A stretch of 64,000 nt of DNA, taken from NCBI RefSeq assembly GCF_002934235.1, contig NZ_PTIS01000001.1:372001-436000 (forward strand), written 5' to 3'. The position numbers and the translations under genes were made by a program. Of the stretch, positions 35,436 through 45,178 are shown piece by piece (positions within the stretch are counted from its first letter, which is position 1; each line of letters opens with the position of its first letter). This DNA comes from Clostridium algidicarnis DSM 15099 (GTDB lineage: Bacteria > Bacillota > Clostridia > Clostridiales > Clostridiaceae). The notes under the pieces were generated by a model. That model saw nothing but the letters and a program-made list of their open reading frames with translations. It ran no database searches and had not been told where the DNA came from.

Positions 35436-36377
35436 ATGGAATTTAAACACGTTTCTGTATTATTGGAGGAGTGCATTGATAACTTAAATATTAATCCTCT
35501 AGGAATTTATGTAGATTGTACCTTAGGTGGAGCTGGACACTCTTTAGAGATATTAAAAAGGTTGGATAAAAAAGGTACCTTAATAGGTATAGATCAAGAT
35601 GAAGATGCATTAAAAGCAGCAAAGGAAAAATTAAAAGATTACCACAATGTAATTTATGCACATAGTAATTTTTATGATATAAAAGAAGTGCTTAAAAGAT
35701 TAAATATAGATAAAGTCGATGGAATATTAATGGACCTTGGGGTATCTTCTTATCAATTAGATAACGACGAAAGAGGATTTAGCTATATGCATGATGCACC
35801 TTTAGATATGAGAATGGATAGAACAAAGAACTTTTCTGCATATGAAGTTGTAAATGAATATTCTATGGATGAATTATACAGGGTTATAAGAGACTATGGT
35901 GAAGAAAAGTTTGCCAAAAGAATTGCAGAATTTATAGTTAAAGCTAGAGAAGAAAGCAAAATAGAAACTACATTTAAACTAGTTGAGATAATTAAAAATG
36001 CAATACCAGCTAGGGCTAGGAGAGAAGGACCTCATCCTGCAAAAAGAACTTTTCAAGCTATAAGAATTGAAGTTAATAATGAACTTGGTATAATAGAAAA
36101 AACCATAGAAGATTCTGTGGATTCTTTAAATGGAAATGGAAGAATTGCAATAATAACATTCCATTCGTTAGAAGATAGAATTGTAAAAAATAAATTCAAA
36201 GCACTTACAAATCCTTGCACTTGCCCAAGGGAATTCCCGATTTGTGTTTGCGAAAATAAACCTATTATAAAGATCTTAACTAAAAAGCCAATAGAACCTA
36301 GTATTGAAGAAGTAGAACTTAACCGTAGAAGTAGAAGTGCAAAACTTAGAGTTGCAGAAAAAATAGTTCTAAAGTGA
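35436..36377 (+). CDS. rsmH: 16S rRNA (cytosine(1402)-N(4))-methyltransferase
   Basis: RsmH (MraW) methylates N4 of C1402 in the 16S rRNA P site using SAM. The 313-residue product shows [13 protein letters not shown], the SAM-binding [14 protein letters not shown] near residue 29, [45 protein letters not shown], and the C-terminal [16 protein letters not shown] at 35436 follows AAAGGAG, 11 bases after mraZ. Confidence 0.97.
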   Translation: MEFKHVSVLLEECIDNLNINPLGIYVDCTLGGAGHSLEILKRLDKKGTLIGIDQDEDALKAAKEKLKDYHNVIYAHSNFYDIKEVLKRLNIDKVDGILMDLGVSSYQLDNDERGFSYMHDAPLDMRMDRTKNFSAYEVVNEYSMDELYRVIRDYGEEKFAKRIAEFIVKAREESKIETTFKLVEIIKNAIPARARREGPHPAKRTFQAIRIEVNNELGIIEKTIEDSVDSLNGNGRIAIITFHSLEDRIVKNKFKALTNPCTCPREFPICVCENKPIIKILTKKPIEPSIEEVELNRRSRSAKLRVAEKIVLK

Positions 36378-36393
36378 AACGGAGGGGAATAAA

Positions 36394-36882
36394 TTGATAG
36401 TAGAAAAGCAGAAAAATTATATTAATGGTAGTAATGCATTAATGCCAGAATTAAAAAAAGATACACAAAAAAAAGATAAATATAAAAAATTACAAAGAGA
36501 AAAAAGAGAGAGAGAAATAAGAATATCAAAAGAAAAAAATCAAAAGAAAAAATCAGCCATTCGTTATATATTAATTCTTTTTGCTTTAGGAATTCTACTT
36601 ACTAGTAGATATGCTATTATATTTAATATACAAAAGGATTTATCTTCAGTAAAAAATCAAATTCAAAAAGTTGATTCAGAAAATGAGGCATTAAAAATTG
36701 ATATACTAAAAGTTAGCTCTTATGAAAGTGTAAAGAACACAGCAGAAAAACAATTAAATATGAAGGAACCTGATAATAGTAAAGCTCTAATTATTGATCT
36801 TTCAAAAAACAATTTTAAAGAATCTAATAAGGATAAAGAAAAACTTAGTAAGTTTGAAAAGCTTAAAGATATATTGTTTTAA
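36394..36882 (+). CDS. ftsL: FtsL-like septum formation initiator protein
   Basis: Small bitopic division protein expected at the septum with DivIB and DivIC. The 162-residue product has a strongly basic cytoplasmic region (residues about 20-52), one membrane helix near residues 53-72, and then a leucine-rich coiled coil with DLSSVKNQIQKVDSENEALKID. Primary sequence is weakly conserved in this family, so the call relies on topology and position between rsmH and the PBP gene. The start is TTG at 36394 after GGAGGGG. Confidence 0.82.
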   Translation: MIVEKQKNYINGSNALMPELKKDTQKKDKYKKLQREKREREIRISKEKNQKKKSAIRYILILFALGILLTSRYAIIFNIQKDLSSVKNQIQKVDSENEALKIDILKVSSYESVKNTAEKQLNMKEPDNSKALIIDLSKNNFKESNKDKEKLSKFEKLKDILF

Positions 36883-36918
36883 ATTTACATCTACTAGCAA
36901 TTAAGTGGAGGTATATAC

Positions 36919-39099
36919 TTGTCTAAGATTCAATATAAAGACCAAGTTATAATTCGGAAGAGAATAGTAACAATATTTATATTCTTTGTTGTATCCCTTA
37001 CTATTTTAATTACTAGGCTTTCATACATAATGATAATAAAATCCCCGGAATATTCGGCAAGGGCAGAAGAACAGTGGACTAGTGAAGTTAAAATTTCTGC
37101 TAAAAGGGGTAGTATATTAGATAGAAATGGAAAGGAATTAGCTATAAGTGCAAATGTTTATAGGGCGGATCTAGATATGAATGCATTTAGAGCTTTTTTA
37201 AAAAAAGAGAATTTAACTAATGAAGGTGTAGCGGATTCTATTTCAGAGGTTTTAGAAATGAAACCTGAAGAGGTATTAAAAATTTTAAATAAAAAACTCC
37301 CAAATGGTAAGGTTATGCAATCTGCAAATTTAATTCGAAGAATTGAAAAAGATGGTGCAGATAAGTTAAAATCATTGGGCATAGGTGGTATGATAGTATC
37401 CCCAGATACTAAAAGATATTATCCAAACAATAACTTTTTAGCTCACGTACTGGGTACTACAAATATAGATGGAGATGGACTTACAGGTATAGAACTAGCT
37501 TATAATAAAGAGCTTACTGGGACCATTGGGGTAAGCATTTTAGAAATAGATAGTAGGGGTGCAGATAAAGAGCATACTATATCAGAGTATAGAAAACCTG
37601 TTGAAGGTATGGATATATTTTTAACTATAGATGAAAAAATACAGCAATTTGCAGAGCAAGCAGCAGATCAAGCACTTATGGATAATCAAGCTAAAAGTGT
37701 GTCTATAATAGTTATGAATCCTAAAACAGGAGAAGTCTATGCTTTAGCTAATAAGCCAGATTTTAACCCAAATAAGCCTAAGGAAGAAAATGAGTCTATG
37801 GAAGATCTTCAAAAAAAATGGAGAAATAAAATAGTAAATGATACCTATGAACCAGGATCTATATTTAAAGTTATTACATCAATTGGAGCAATGGAAGAAG
37901 GCCTTATTGATGATTCAAGTAAATTTATGTGTAGTGGAAGCATTAAGGTTGCAAACAGAACTATACATTGTTGGAAGAGAACCGGGCATGGAGAACAAAG
38001 CTTTCAAGAAATATTAAAAAATTCTTGTAATGTGGGATTTGTAAATGTTGGTCAAAAACTTCAAAAAGAAAAACTTAATAAGTATATTAAAGCTTTTGGA
38101 TTTGGACAAAAAACAGGAATAGATCTTCCAGGTGAAGCTAAAGGAATAGTTAAGAAAACTGAAACTATAAGTGATGTAGATCTTGCAACAATATCCTTTG
38201 GGCAAACCAACACAGTAAGTCCAATACAATTTTTAGCAGCCTTTAATACTCTAGCTAATAATGGTGTATGGGTTAGACCTCACGTAATGAAGCAAATTAT
38301 GAATGGTGAAGAAAATAGTATTTATAAGACCTATGAAGATTATGGAGAAAAGAGGATAGTAAGCGAAGAAAATACCAAACTTTTAAGAAGCTATCTAGAA
38401 AATGTTATAGCAGAAGGTAGTGGTAAAAGAGCTTATATAGAAGGTTATCATATAGCAGGAAAAACCGGTACAGCTCAAAAAGTTAATTCACAAAGTGGGA
38501 CTTACGAACATGGTAAATATGTAGCTTCCTTTGTTGGAATGGCTCCAGCTGACAATCCAGAAATAACTGTATTTATTTCTATTGATGAACCAAGTTCAGG
38601 CGAATATTACGCAGGGGTTATAGCAACACCTGTAGCTAAGCAAGTTTTTAATAATATTTTTAATTATCTTCAAATAAAACCAGATGCAGATGATAAAAGT
38701 GTTGAAGAAAGTCTTCTTAAAGATGTTATTGTTCCAGATGTAAGAGGGCTGAAAAAATCAGAAGCTATAAAAGTATTAAAGTCCAATAATCTAAGTTATG
38801 AAGTAAGTGGGGAATTAGACAATATTTACGATATGAGTCCTAAGCCAGGGTATACTATAAAGGAAAATAAAAAAATATTGCTTTATGCAGATAAAAGTTA
38901 TAATTATAATAAAGAAGTTATAGTGCCAAGTTTAACTGGGTATTCTAAAGAAGGCGCTTTGAGTATATTAAACTCTATAGGACTCGAAGCTACAATAGAA
39001 GGCGAAGGCATGGTAATAGAACAGAGCTTAGAAGCAGATACCATAGTAAAGTACGGAACAAATATTCATATACTATTAAGTCCTACAGGATTTGATTAG
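36919..39099 (+). CDS. spoVD: Class B penicillin-binding protein with PASTA domains (SpoVD/FtsI family)
   Basis: This transpeptidase cross-links septal or spore-cortex peptidoglycan. The 726-residue product has an N-terminal membrane anchor (about 16-38) and a dimerisation domain with RGSILDRNGKELA. The transpeptidase domain has SIFK (Ser about 314), SCN (about 369) and KTGTAQK (about 515). Two C-terminal PASTA domains follow, beginning VIVPDVRGLKKSEAIKVL and VIVPSLTGYSKEGALSIL. PASTA domains are found in both SpoVD and PBP2B. With only one such PBP here, it may serve division and sporulation. TTG at 36919 follows GGAGGT. Confidence 0.92.
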   Translation: MSKIQYKDQVIIRKRIVTIFIFFVVSLTILITRLSYIMIIKSPEYSARAEEQWTSEVKISAKRGSILDRNGKELAISANVYRADLDMNAFRAFLKKENLTNEGVADSISEVLEMKPEEVLKILNKKLPNGKVMQSANLIRRIEKDGADKLKSLGIGGMIVSPDTKRYYPNNNFLAHVLGTTNIDGDGLTGIELAYNKELTGTIGVSILEIDSRGADKEHTISEYRKPVEGMDIFLTIDEKIQQFAEQAADQALMDNQAKSVSIIVMNPKTGEVYALANKPDFNPNKPKEENESMEDLQKKWRNKIVNDTYEPGSIFKVITSIGAMEEGLIDDSSKFMCSGSIKVANRTIHCWKRTGHGEQSFQEILKNSCNVGFVNVGQKLQKEKLNKYIKAFGFGQKTGIDLPGEAKGIVKKTETISDVDLATISFGQTNTVSPIQFLAAFNTLANNGVWVRPHVMKQIMNGEENSIYKTYEDYGEKRIVSEENTKLLRSYLENVIAEGSGKRAYIEGYHIAGKTGTAQKVNSQSGTYEHGKYVASFVGMAPADNPEITVFISIDEPSSGEYYAGVIATPVAKQVFNNIFNYLQIKPDADDKSVEESLLKDVIVPDVRGLKKSEAIKVLKSNNLSYEVSGELDNIYDMSPKPGYTIKENKKILLYADKSYNYNKEVIVPSLTGYSKEGALSILNSIGLEATIEGEGMVIEQSLEADTIVKYGTNIHILLSPTGFD

Positions 39100-39117
39100 T
39101 TAAAATATTTAAACTTT

Positions 39118-39149
39118 AGGCATGTGGAATAAGGCTTATACCACATGCC
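39118..39149 (+). terminator. Possible weak terminator or processing hairpin after spoVD
   Basis: GGCATGTGG and CCACATGCC form a 9-bp stem around a 14-base loop that includes an ATAAGGCTTAT palindrome. The T-tract after it is interrupted, so termination would be incomplete. Confidence 0.5.
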
Positions 39150-39182
39150 AATATTATTTTAGTATAATATAATTTTGCAAAA

Positions 39183-39220
39183 CCTATTTAAATATATCGT
39201 AATTTATATATTTAAATAGG
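39183..39220 (+). repeat. Perfect 15-bp inverted repeat upstream of murE
   Basis: CCTATTTAAATATAT at 39183-39197 and its exact complement at 39206-39220 flank an 8-base loop. It lies 25 bases before the murE start and is not followed by T residues. A TATAAT-like element at 39163-39168 lies upstream but lacks a recognisable -35. It may be an operator or a 5' mRNA stem. Confidence 0.6.
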
Positions 39221-39245
39221 CATATTAATATAAGGAGATGCTAAG

Positions 39246-40718
39246 ATGAAAATTAAAAATATCCTTAAAGAAATAGAATTTACATTTGTATCCGAAACTT
39301 TTGAAGGTGAAATTAGCAAAATACAATATAATTCAAAAAAGGTTTCTACTGATGATATGTTTTTTTGTATAAAGGGTTTAAAAGTTGATGGGCATTTATA
39401 TATAGATGAAGCTATAAAAAAAGGCGCAAAAGTTATTGTTCTAGAAAATGTTGATTTTGCACCGAAGGTAAAGGGCATTACAGTTATTAAGGTAACAGAT
39501 ACAAGGAAAGCTTTAGCTAAAGCTGCAGCTAATTATTATGATAATCCTTCAAGAAAAATAAACTTAATAGGAATTACAGGCACTAACGGTAAGACTACAA
39601 CTTCATATATGATTAAGTCTATATTAGAAGAAGCGGGATATAAAGTAGGACTTATAGGAACTATAGCAAATTTTATAGGAAAAACTCCGATACCTTCTGA
39701 AAGAACTACTCCAGAATCTTTAGAATTACAATGTTTACTTGATAAAATGGTTAAAGAAGGAACAGAGTATTGTGTCATGGAAGTTTCATCCCATTCTTTA
39801 GCTTTAGATAGGGTTTATGGAATTAAGTTCAAATTATCTATGTTTACAAATCTTACACAAGATCATTTAGATTTTCATAAAACTTTTGAAAACTACTATA
39901 AATGCAAACTAAAGTTATTTAAAAATAGTGAATATGCTGCAATTAATGTAGATGATTCTTATGGAAAAAGAGTTTTAAGAGATATAAAAGAAGATAATAT
40001 AATAAAAAGTACATATTCTATAAAAGAAGAATCAGATTTTAAAGCATATAATATAACAAGCTATCCAAAAGGAATTTCTTTTAATATGGACCTTCAAAAC
40101 ACTAAATATAATATGAAAATTAGTATACCAGGGAATTATAATATTTATAACGCTCTTGGAGCAATTTCAATATGTGTTAAAAGCGGTATAGACATGAAAT
40201 ATATACAAAAAGGATTAGAAAGATCTATAGTTCCTGGAAGATGCGAAACAGTAGCTAAGGATAAAAATTTAGGATTTGATATAATTTTAGATTATGCTCA
40301 TACCCCAGATGGTCTAGAAAATGTACTATCCACATTAAAGGAGCTCACAAAAGGTAGACTTATAAGCGTTTATGGGTGTGGTGGCGATAGAGATAAAGGT
40401 AAAAGACCTATAATGGGTAGTATAGGAGAAAAACTTAGTGATATTACAATAATTACATCAGACAATCCAAGATCGGAAGATCCTATTAATATAATAGAAG
40501 ACATAATATCAGGAATAAAAGATAAAGAAAATTGCATAGTAATAGAAGATAGAAAAAAAGCTATTGAAAAAGCTATTTCCATAGCAAAAAAAGATGATGT
40601 TATATTAATTGCAGGTAAGGGACATGAAACTTATCAAGTCTTAAAGGAAAAAACAATACATTTTGATGAAAGAGAAATAGTAGAAGAAATATTAAACAAT
40701 AAATTTAGTGGAAAGTAG
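39246..40718 (+). CDS. murE: UDP-N-acetylmuramoyl-L-alanyl-D-glutamate ligase MurE (diaminopimelate-adding type likely)
   Basis: MurE adds the third residue of the peptidoglycan stem peptide. The 490-residue product has a Mur N-terminal domain, the ATP site GITGTNGKTTTSYMIK near residue 110, a central domain with MEVSSHSLALDRVYGIKF and FTNLTQDHLDFHKTFENYY, and the C-terminal DYAHTPDGLENVL and TSDNPRSEDP. The last motif (DNPR) is the meso-diaminopimelate recognition motif, so mDAP is the likely substrate. dapF at 58.7 kb agrees with this. ATG at 39246 follows AAGGAGA. Confidence 0.95.
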   Translation: MKIKNILKEIEFTFVSETFEGEISKIQYNSKKVSTDDMFFCIKGLKVDGHLYIDEAIKKGAKVIVLENVDFAPKVKGITVIKVTDTRKALAKAAANYYDNPSRKINLIGITGTNGKTTTSYMIKSILEEAGYKVGLIGTIANFIGKTPIPSERTTPESLELQCLLDKMVKEGTEYCVMEVSSHSLALDRVYGIKFKLSMFTNLTQDHLDFHKTFENYYKCKLKLFKNSEYAAINVDDSYGKRVLRDIKEDNIIKSTYSIKEESDFKAYNITSYPKGISFNMDLQNTKYNMKISIPGNYNIYNALGAISICVKSGIDMKYIQKGLERSIVPGRCETVAKDKNLGFDIILDYAHTPDGLENVLSTLKELTKGRLISVYGCGGDRDKGKRPIMGSIGEKLSDITIITSDNPRSEDPINIIEDIISGIKDKENCIVIEDRKKAIEKAISIAKKDDVILIAGKGHETYQVLKEKTIHFDEREIVEEILNNKFSGK

Positions 40719-40723
40719 GTATT

Positions 40724-42115
40724 ATGATGATCGGTCTAACCTTAGATGAGATTATAGAGAGTACAAGGGGTCATATTTATTTAAAAAAAGGTGAAGTAAA
40801 TTTTAGCGATATAAACACTGATACAAGAAAAATAGAGCCAAAGAGTATATTTTTAGCATTAAAAGGTGATAATTTCAATGGAAATGATTTTATTGAAGAA
40901 GCCTTAAAAAAGGGAGCAAGTTTATGTATATTAGATGAAATAAATTTTAAAAAGGAAGATTTATTATCTAAATACAATAACTTTATTATAATAAAAGTTG
41001 AAAATTGCAAGGAAGCCTTATTAAAAATGGCTCAATATAAAAGAGAAAAATCAAATATAAAAGTGATAGGTATAACAGGATCTACAGGTAAAACTACAAC
41101 TAAAGATATGATGTCAGCTGTTTTAAGTAGTAAATTTAAAGTTTTTAAAACTAAAGGGAATTTTAATAACCATATAGGACTCCCTTTAATGATATTACAG
41201 ATGGACGAAAGCTATGAAATAGCTGTGCTTGAACTTGGTATGAGTAATTTAAATGAGATTCATAACTTAGCAGAGGTTTCAAAACCTGATGTTGCAGTAA
41301 TAACAAATATTGGGTTATCCCACATCGAAAATTTAAAAAGCAAAGATAATATTTTAAAAGCTAAAATGGAAATAACAGATTTTTTTACCAAGGATAATGT
41401 ATTAATAATAAATCAGCAAGATTCTATGCTCTCAAAAATAAATAGTAAAAAGTTTGAGATTGTAAGAACATCTATATCAAAGGATAAAAGTGATTTTAAA
41501 GCAATTAACATTAATTTAAAAGAAAGTTATAGTGAGTTTTCTTTGATTTATAAAGGAAAAGATATAGGTAGGATAAGTTTACCAGTACCAGGAGTACATA
41601 ATATTGAAAATGCACTTTTAGCTATCAGTTGTGGATATTTAATGGGCATAGATATAAAACAAATGGTGGAATCCTTAAAAGCTTTAGAAGTTTCTTCCAT
41701 GAGGTTAGACATAATAAAGGGGGAAAATATAGATATAATAAATGATTGTTATAATTCAAGTCCTGATTCAATTAAGGCAGCCATAGATGTTCAAGCAAAC
41801 TTAGATAAATCGAGAAAGGTTGCTATACTTGGTACTATGAAGGAACTTGGTGAGTATTCTAGAAATGCTCATAAAGAAATAGGGGGTTATGCGAAAGATA
41901 AAGGTATAGATATATTAGTAGCTGTTGGTGAATTTTCATCAGAAATGGCAGAAGGTTATAATGATGAAAAAAACGTATTTTTATTTAAAAATACAAATGA
42001 AGCCATAAAGAATATTAATAAAATAATAAGAAAAGATGATTTGGTTTTGGTTAAAGCTTCAAGGTCTATGAAGTTTGAATCAATAATCGAAGAATTAAAA
42101 AGGATATACAACTAA
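40724..42115 (+). CDS. murF: UDP-N-acetylmuramoyl-tripeptide-D-alanyl-D-alanine ligase
   Basis: MurF adds D-Ala-D-Ala to complete the UDP-MurNAc-pentapeptide. The 463-residue product has SDINTDTRKIEPKSIFLALKGDNFNGNDF at the N-terminus. The ATP site is GITGSTGKTTTKDMM near residue 116, followed by NFNNHIGLPLMIL, ELGMSNLNEIH, and the C-terminal INDCYNSSPDSIKAAIDV. It begins 5 bases after murE, with tandem ATG codons at 40724 and 40727. Coupled translation is likely. Confidence 0.96.
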   Translation: MMIGLTLDEIIESTRGHIYLKKGEVNFSDINTDTRKIEPKSIFLALKGDNFNGNDFIEEALKKGASLCILDEINFKKEDLLSKYNNFIIIKVENCKEALLKMAQYKREKSNIKVIGITGSTGKTTTKDMMSAVLSSKFKVFKTKGNFNNHIGLPLMILQMDESYEIAVLELGMSNLNEIHNLAEVSKPDVAVITNIGLSHIENLKSKDNILKAKMEITDFFTKDNVLIINQQDSMLSKINSKKFEIVRTSISKDKSDFKAININLKESYSEFSLIYKGKDIGRISLPVPGVHNIENALLAISCGYLMGIDIKQMVESLKALEVSSMRLDIIKGENIDIINDCYNSSPDSIKAAIDVQANLDKSRKVAILGTMKELGEYSRNAHKEIGGYAKDKGIDILVAVGEFSSEMAEGYNDEKNVFLFKNTNEAIKNINKIIRKDDLVLVKASRSMKFESIIEELKRIYN

Positions 42116-42137
42116 AGAGGGGGGAAGTTAAAGAGTT

Positions 42138-43115
42138 ATGAATATAAACAGCATGAATAATTTATTAAATTATTATAATATATTTTCAATATTGATAGGG
42201 TTTATAATAGTGTCAATTTTAGCACCTATAGCTATACCTGTACTTTCAAAACTTAAATTTGGTCAAAATATAAGGTCGGATGGACCTAAATCACATCAAA
42301 AAAAAGCAGGAACCCCTACAATGGGAGGAATAATTTTTATTATATCTACTTTAATTTCTATGATTATAATGATAGGAAAACCAAGTGATGAAGCGATGGT
42401 TGCATTATACGCATTTATAGGATTTGGATTTGTAGGTTTTTTGGATGATTATATGAAAATAAGACACAAAGATAATCAAGGACTTAATGCAAAGCAAAAG
42501 ATGGTATTACTTATTATTGTATCATCAGTTTTATCTTATTATGCTTACGGTAAAATTGGAACTGAACTATTTATTCCGTTTACTAGTAAGACTATAGATC
42601 TAGGTATACTGTATATACCTTTTATGTTAGTTTATTTTACTGGAGTTACTAATGCTGTAAATTTGACTGATGGACTTGATGGACTTGCCACATCGGTTAC
42701 CCTACTAGTTATAACATTTTTTGCTTTAGTAAGTTTTGGTATGGGGCATTATACTCTCTCAATATTTTGCTTGATTTTAGCTGGATCACTACTTGGATTT
42801 TTAAGATTCAATGCATTTCCTGCTAGAATATTTATGGGAGATACAGGCTCTCTAGCACTTGGAGGAGCTGTAGCAATGGTTGCTGTGGCACTTCAACTGC
42901 AGCTATTACTATTCATAGTAGGTGGCATTTATGTAATAGAAACGCTTTCAGTTATAATTCAAGTAACATCCTTTAAACTAACAGGTAAAAGGGTATTTAA
43001 GATGGCACCTTTACATCATCATTTTGAACAACTTGGGTGGCCGGAAACTAAAATAGTTACTAGTTTTTTAATAATAACAGTTATATTATGTTTAATAGGA
43101 TTCCTTGCTTTTTAA
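42138..43115 (+). CDS. mraY: Phospho-N-acetylmuramoyl-pentapeptide-transferase
   Basis: MraY forms lipid I by moving phospho-MurNAc-pentapeptide to undecaprenyl phosphate. The 325-residue polytopic protein has [50 protein letters not shown], and [12 protein letters not shown], which carry the catalytic aspartates. It ends with [21 protein letters not shown]. It begins 22 bases after murF. In many Firmicutes murD follows mraY; here the next gene is an ftsW/spoVE homolog. Confidence 0.97.
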   Translation: MNINSMNNLLNYYNIFSILIGFIIVSILAPIAIPVLSKLKFGQNIRSDGPKSHQKKAGTPTMGGIIFIISTLISMIIMIGKPSDEAMVALYAFIGFGFVGFLDDYMKIRHKDNQGLNAKQKMVLLIIVSSVLSYYAYGKIGTELFIPFTSKTIDLGILYIPFMLVYFTGVTNAVNLTDGLDGLATSVTLLVITFFALVSFGMGHYTLSIFCLILAGSLLGFLRFNAFPARIFMGDTGSLALGGAVAMVAVALQLQLLLFIVGGIYVIETLSVIIQVTSFKLTGKRVFKMAPLHHHFEQLGWPETKIVTSFLIITVILCLIGFLAF

Positions 43116-43136
43116 AATTGACTAAGGAGGATATTT

Positions 43137-44243
43137 ATGAAAAAAAAGAAAAAGAATATTAAGCAAATAGATTTTATTATGTTTGCTTCTATATTAATTC
43201 TTCTTGCTATAGGGGTTATAATGGTTTATAGTGCTAGTTCTTATATTGCGTTGTATGGTAAAAAGGACAGCATGTTTTATTTAAAAAGGCAGGCGCTTTG
43301 GGCTATTTTAGGAGTTACAACCATGTGTGTATTCATGAATTATGATTATCACAAACTAAAAAAATATACAACTTTGCTTATGATTATTTGCGTGCCGTTG
43401 TTATTTCTTGTTTTTGCTTTCGAAGGTGTAAATGGGGCTCAAAGATGGATAAGAATAGGTCCTGCATCATTTCAACCTTCTGAAATTGTAAAATATGTAG
43501 TAGTAGCTTATATGGCTAAAAGTTTAGAATACAAAGGAGAAAAGATTAATAGTTTTTTATATGGTATATTACCTTATCTTTTGGTTTCAGGCTTTTATGC
43601 AGGTATGATTCTTTTAGAAAAAAACCTAAGTATAGCATCAGTTATAATGATAGTTACCCTTATAATTTTGTTTGTAGCAGGTGGAAGAGCATTTCATCTC
43701 TTCGGCATAGTGACACCAAGTCTTTTTGCATTAGGGGTAGTGTTTATATTTTCAGAATCTTATAGAAAGGATAGGCTTTTAAATTTCATAGATCCCTGGA
43801 AAGATCCAGTTAAAAATGGCTATCAATTAATACAGTCATTACTTGCACTGGGTTCAGGAAAGATACTGGGCCTAGGACTTGGTAAGTCACGGCAAAAGGC
43901 ATACTATATGCCAGAACCACATAATGATTTTATTTTTGCTATAATTGGTGAAGAGCTTGGACTTGTAGGTTGTCTTTTTATAATACTATTATTTTTAATT
44001 TTTATATGGAGAGGAATCAGAACTGCATCTAAGGCAAAAGATATTTATGGAACGCTTTTAGCCACAGGAATAACTTCGATAATAGCAGTTCAAGCCATAA
44101 TAAATATTGCAGTAGTAACAGGTTCTATGCCTGTAACAGGAGTACCACTACCTTTTATAAGCTATGGTGGATCGTCGTTAGTTATAAATCTTATTGCAAT
44201 GGGGGTACTGCTTAATATATCTAGGCAGACTGATAGTATTTAA
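43137..44243 (+). CDS. spoVE: SEDS peptidoglycan glycosyltransferase, FtsW/SpoVE family
   Basis: SEDS proteins polymerise lipid II with a partner class B PBP, here probably the SpoVD/FtsI-like protein. The 368-residue product has about ten membrane segments. It has GVIMVYSASSY near the N-terminus, NGAQRWIRIGPASFQPSEIVK, the loop region YQLIQSLLALGSGKILGLGLGKSRQKAYYMPEPHNDFIFAIIGEELG, and PVTGVPLPFISYGGSSLVINLI near the C-terminus. FtsW and SpoVE cannot be separated by sequence alone; position fits SpoVE of Firmicutes. ATG follows AAGGAGG. Confidence 0.92.
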   Translation: MKKKKKNIKQIDFIMFASILILLAIGVIMVYSASSYIALYGKKDSMFYLKRQALWAILGVTTMCVFMNYDYHKLKKYTTLLMIICVPLLFLVFAFEGVNGAQRWIRIGPASFQPSEIVKYVVVAYMAKSLEYKGEKINSFLYGILPYLLVSGFYAGMILLEKNLSIASVIMIVTLIILFVAGGRAFHLFGIVTPSLFALGVVFIFSESYRKDRLLNFIDPWKDPVKNGYQLIQSLLALGSGKILGLGLGKSRQKAYYMPEPHNDFIFAIIGEELGLVGCLFIILLFLIFIWRGIRTASKAKDIYGTLLATGITSIIAVQAIINIAVVTGSMPVTGVPLPFISYGGSSLVINLIAMGVLLNISRQTDSI

Positions 44244-44246
44244 AAA

Positions 44247-44307
44247 AGAGGCTATATTAATTGGAATACATAGGGTAGTTAACGTGTATTCCAAAAATAT
44301 AGGCTCT
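44247..44307 (+). terminator. Long hairpin between spoVE and divIB, possible attenuator
   Basis: An inner perfect 9-bp stem TGGAATACA/TGTATTCCA (44262-44270, 44285-44293) is extended by an outer AGAGGCTATAT/ATATAGGCTCT pairing with one mismatch. The following sequence is T-rich but interrupted (TAATTTATTTTTAG). It could partially terminate the upstream cell-wall unit. Confidence 0.6.
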
Positions 44308-44387
44308 AATTTATTTTTAGGTATTCTTATTATTAAATTAATGTTATTATAATAATAAGAATCCTTAAAGTTTAAAAGGAGATTAAA

Positions 44388-45164
44388 ATGGGCGAAATAG
44401 CAAAGAAAAAAGAAGAAAACTCATTTATAGTTAAAAGGAGAAAAAGAAAGGCTTTAAAACGCAATATTATAATTTTCATATTTTTAATTGTTATATTAAT
44501 TACGTTAAGTCTAAAATTAAAAATTTTTGATGTTGAAACTATAATCGTAGAGGGAAATAATATAATTTCATCAGAAGAAATTATAAGTACATCTACTTTA
44601 GAAAAGGGAAATAATATCTTTTATATTAATACTAAAAAGATAATTAAAAAAATACATGACAATCCCTACATAAAAAACGTAAAGATAAGTAGGAGGCTAC
44701 CAAATACAATTATATTAAATGTAGAGGAAAGAAGTGCATTTTTTTATGGAGAAAGCAATAATAAATACTTTATAATAGATAGGGATTCAAAATTATTACA
44801 AATAAAAGATGAAATTACTAATATGAATTTAATATATATAGATGGATTAGATTATACTAATGCAAAAGTAGGGGAGGAAATATTGCCTAAAGAAGATAGG
44901 AAGAATAAGGTTATAAATGACTTCTCTTTTTTAATAGAAAATAATACATCAGGAATAGATATAACATCTTTAGACATGAAAGATATCTTATCTATAAAGG
45001 CTTATCATAACAATATGTGCATAATTATAGGAACTAGTGATGATATAGAAGGAAAATTAAATAAGGCTATAAATATAATTTCTAGTAAGCCTGAGTTAAG
45101 TCAATCTAAGGGATATATAAATGTAAGCTTTAAAGGAAACCCCGTAATATTTGTAGAAGAGTAG
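44388..45164 (+). CDS. divIB: Cell division protein FtsQ/DivIB
   Basis: DivIB/FtsQ is a bitopic septal protein that stabilises the FtsL-DivIC complex. The 258-residue product has a basic cytoplasmic head (KRRKRKALKRN), one membrane helix (about residues 27-45), and a POTRA domain with IFDVETIIVEGNNIISSEEIISTSTLEKGNNIFYIN. The following FtsQ segment has ISRRLPNTIILNVEERSAFFY. ATG follows AAAGGAG. The gene follows a hairpin and may have its own promoter. Confidence 0.92.
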   Translation: MGEIAKKKEENSFIVKRRKRKALKRNIIIFIFLIVILITLSLKLKIFDVETIIVEGNNIISSEEIISTSTLEKGNNIFYINTKKIIKKIHDNPYIKNVKISRRLPNTIILNVEERSAFFYGESNNKYFIIDRDSKLLQIKDEITNMNLIYIDGLDYTNAKVGEEILPKEDRKNKVINDFSFLIENNTSGIDITSLDMKDILSIKAYHNNMCIIIGTSDDIEGKLNKAINIISSKPELSQSKGYINVSFKGNPVIFVEE

Positions 45165-45178
45165 GAAGAGGTGATGGA

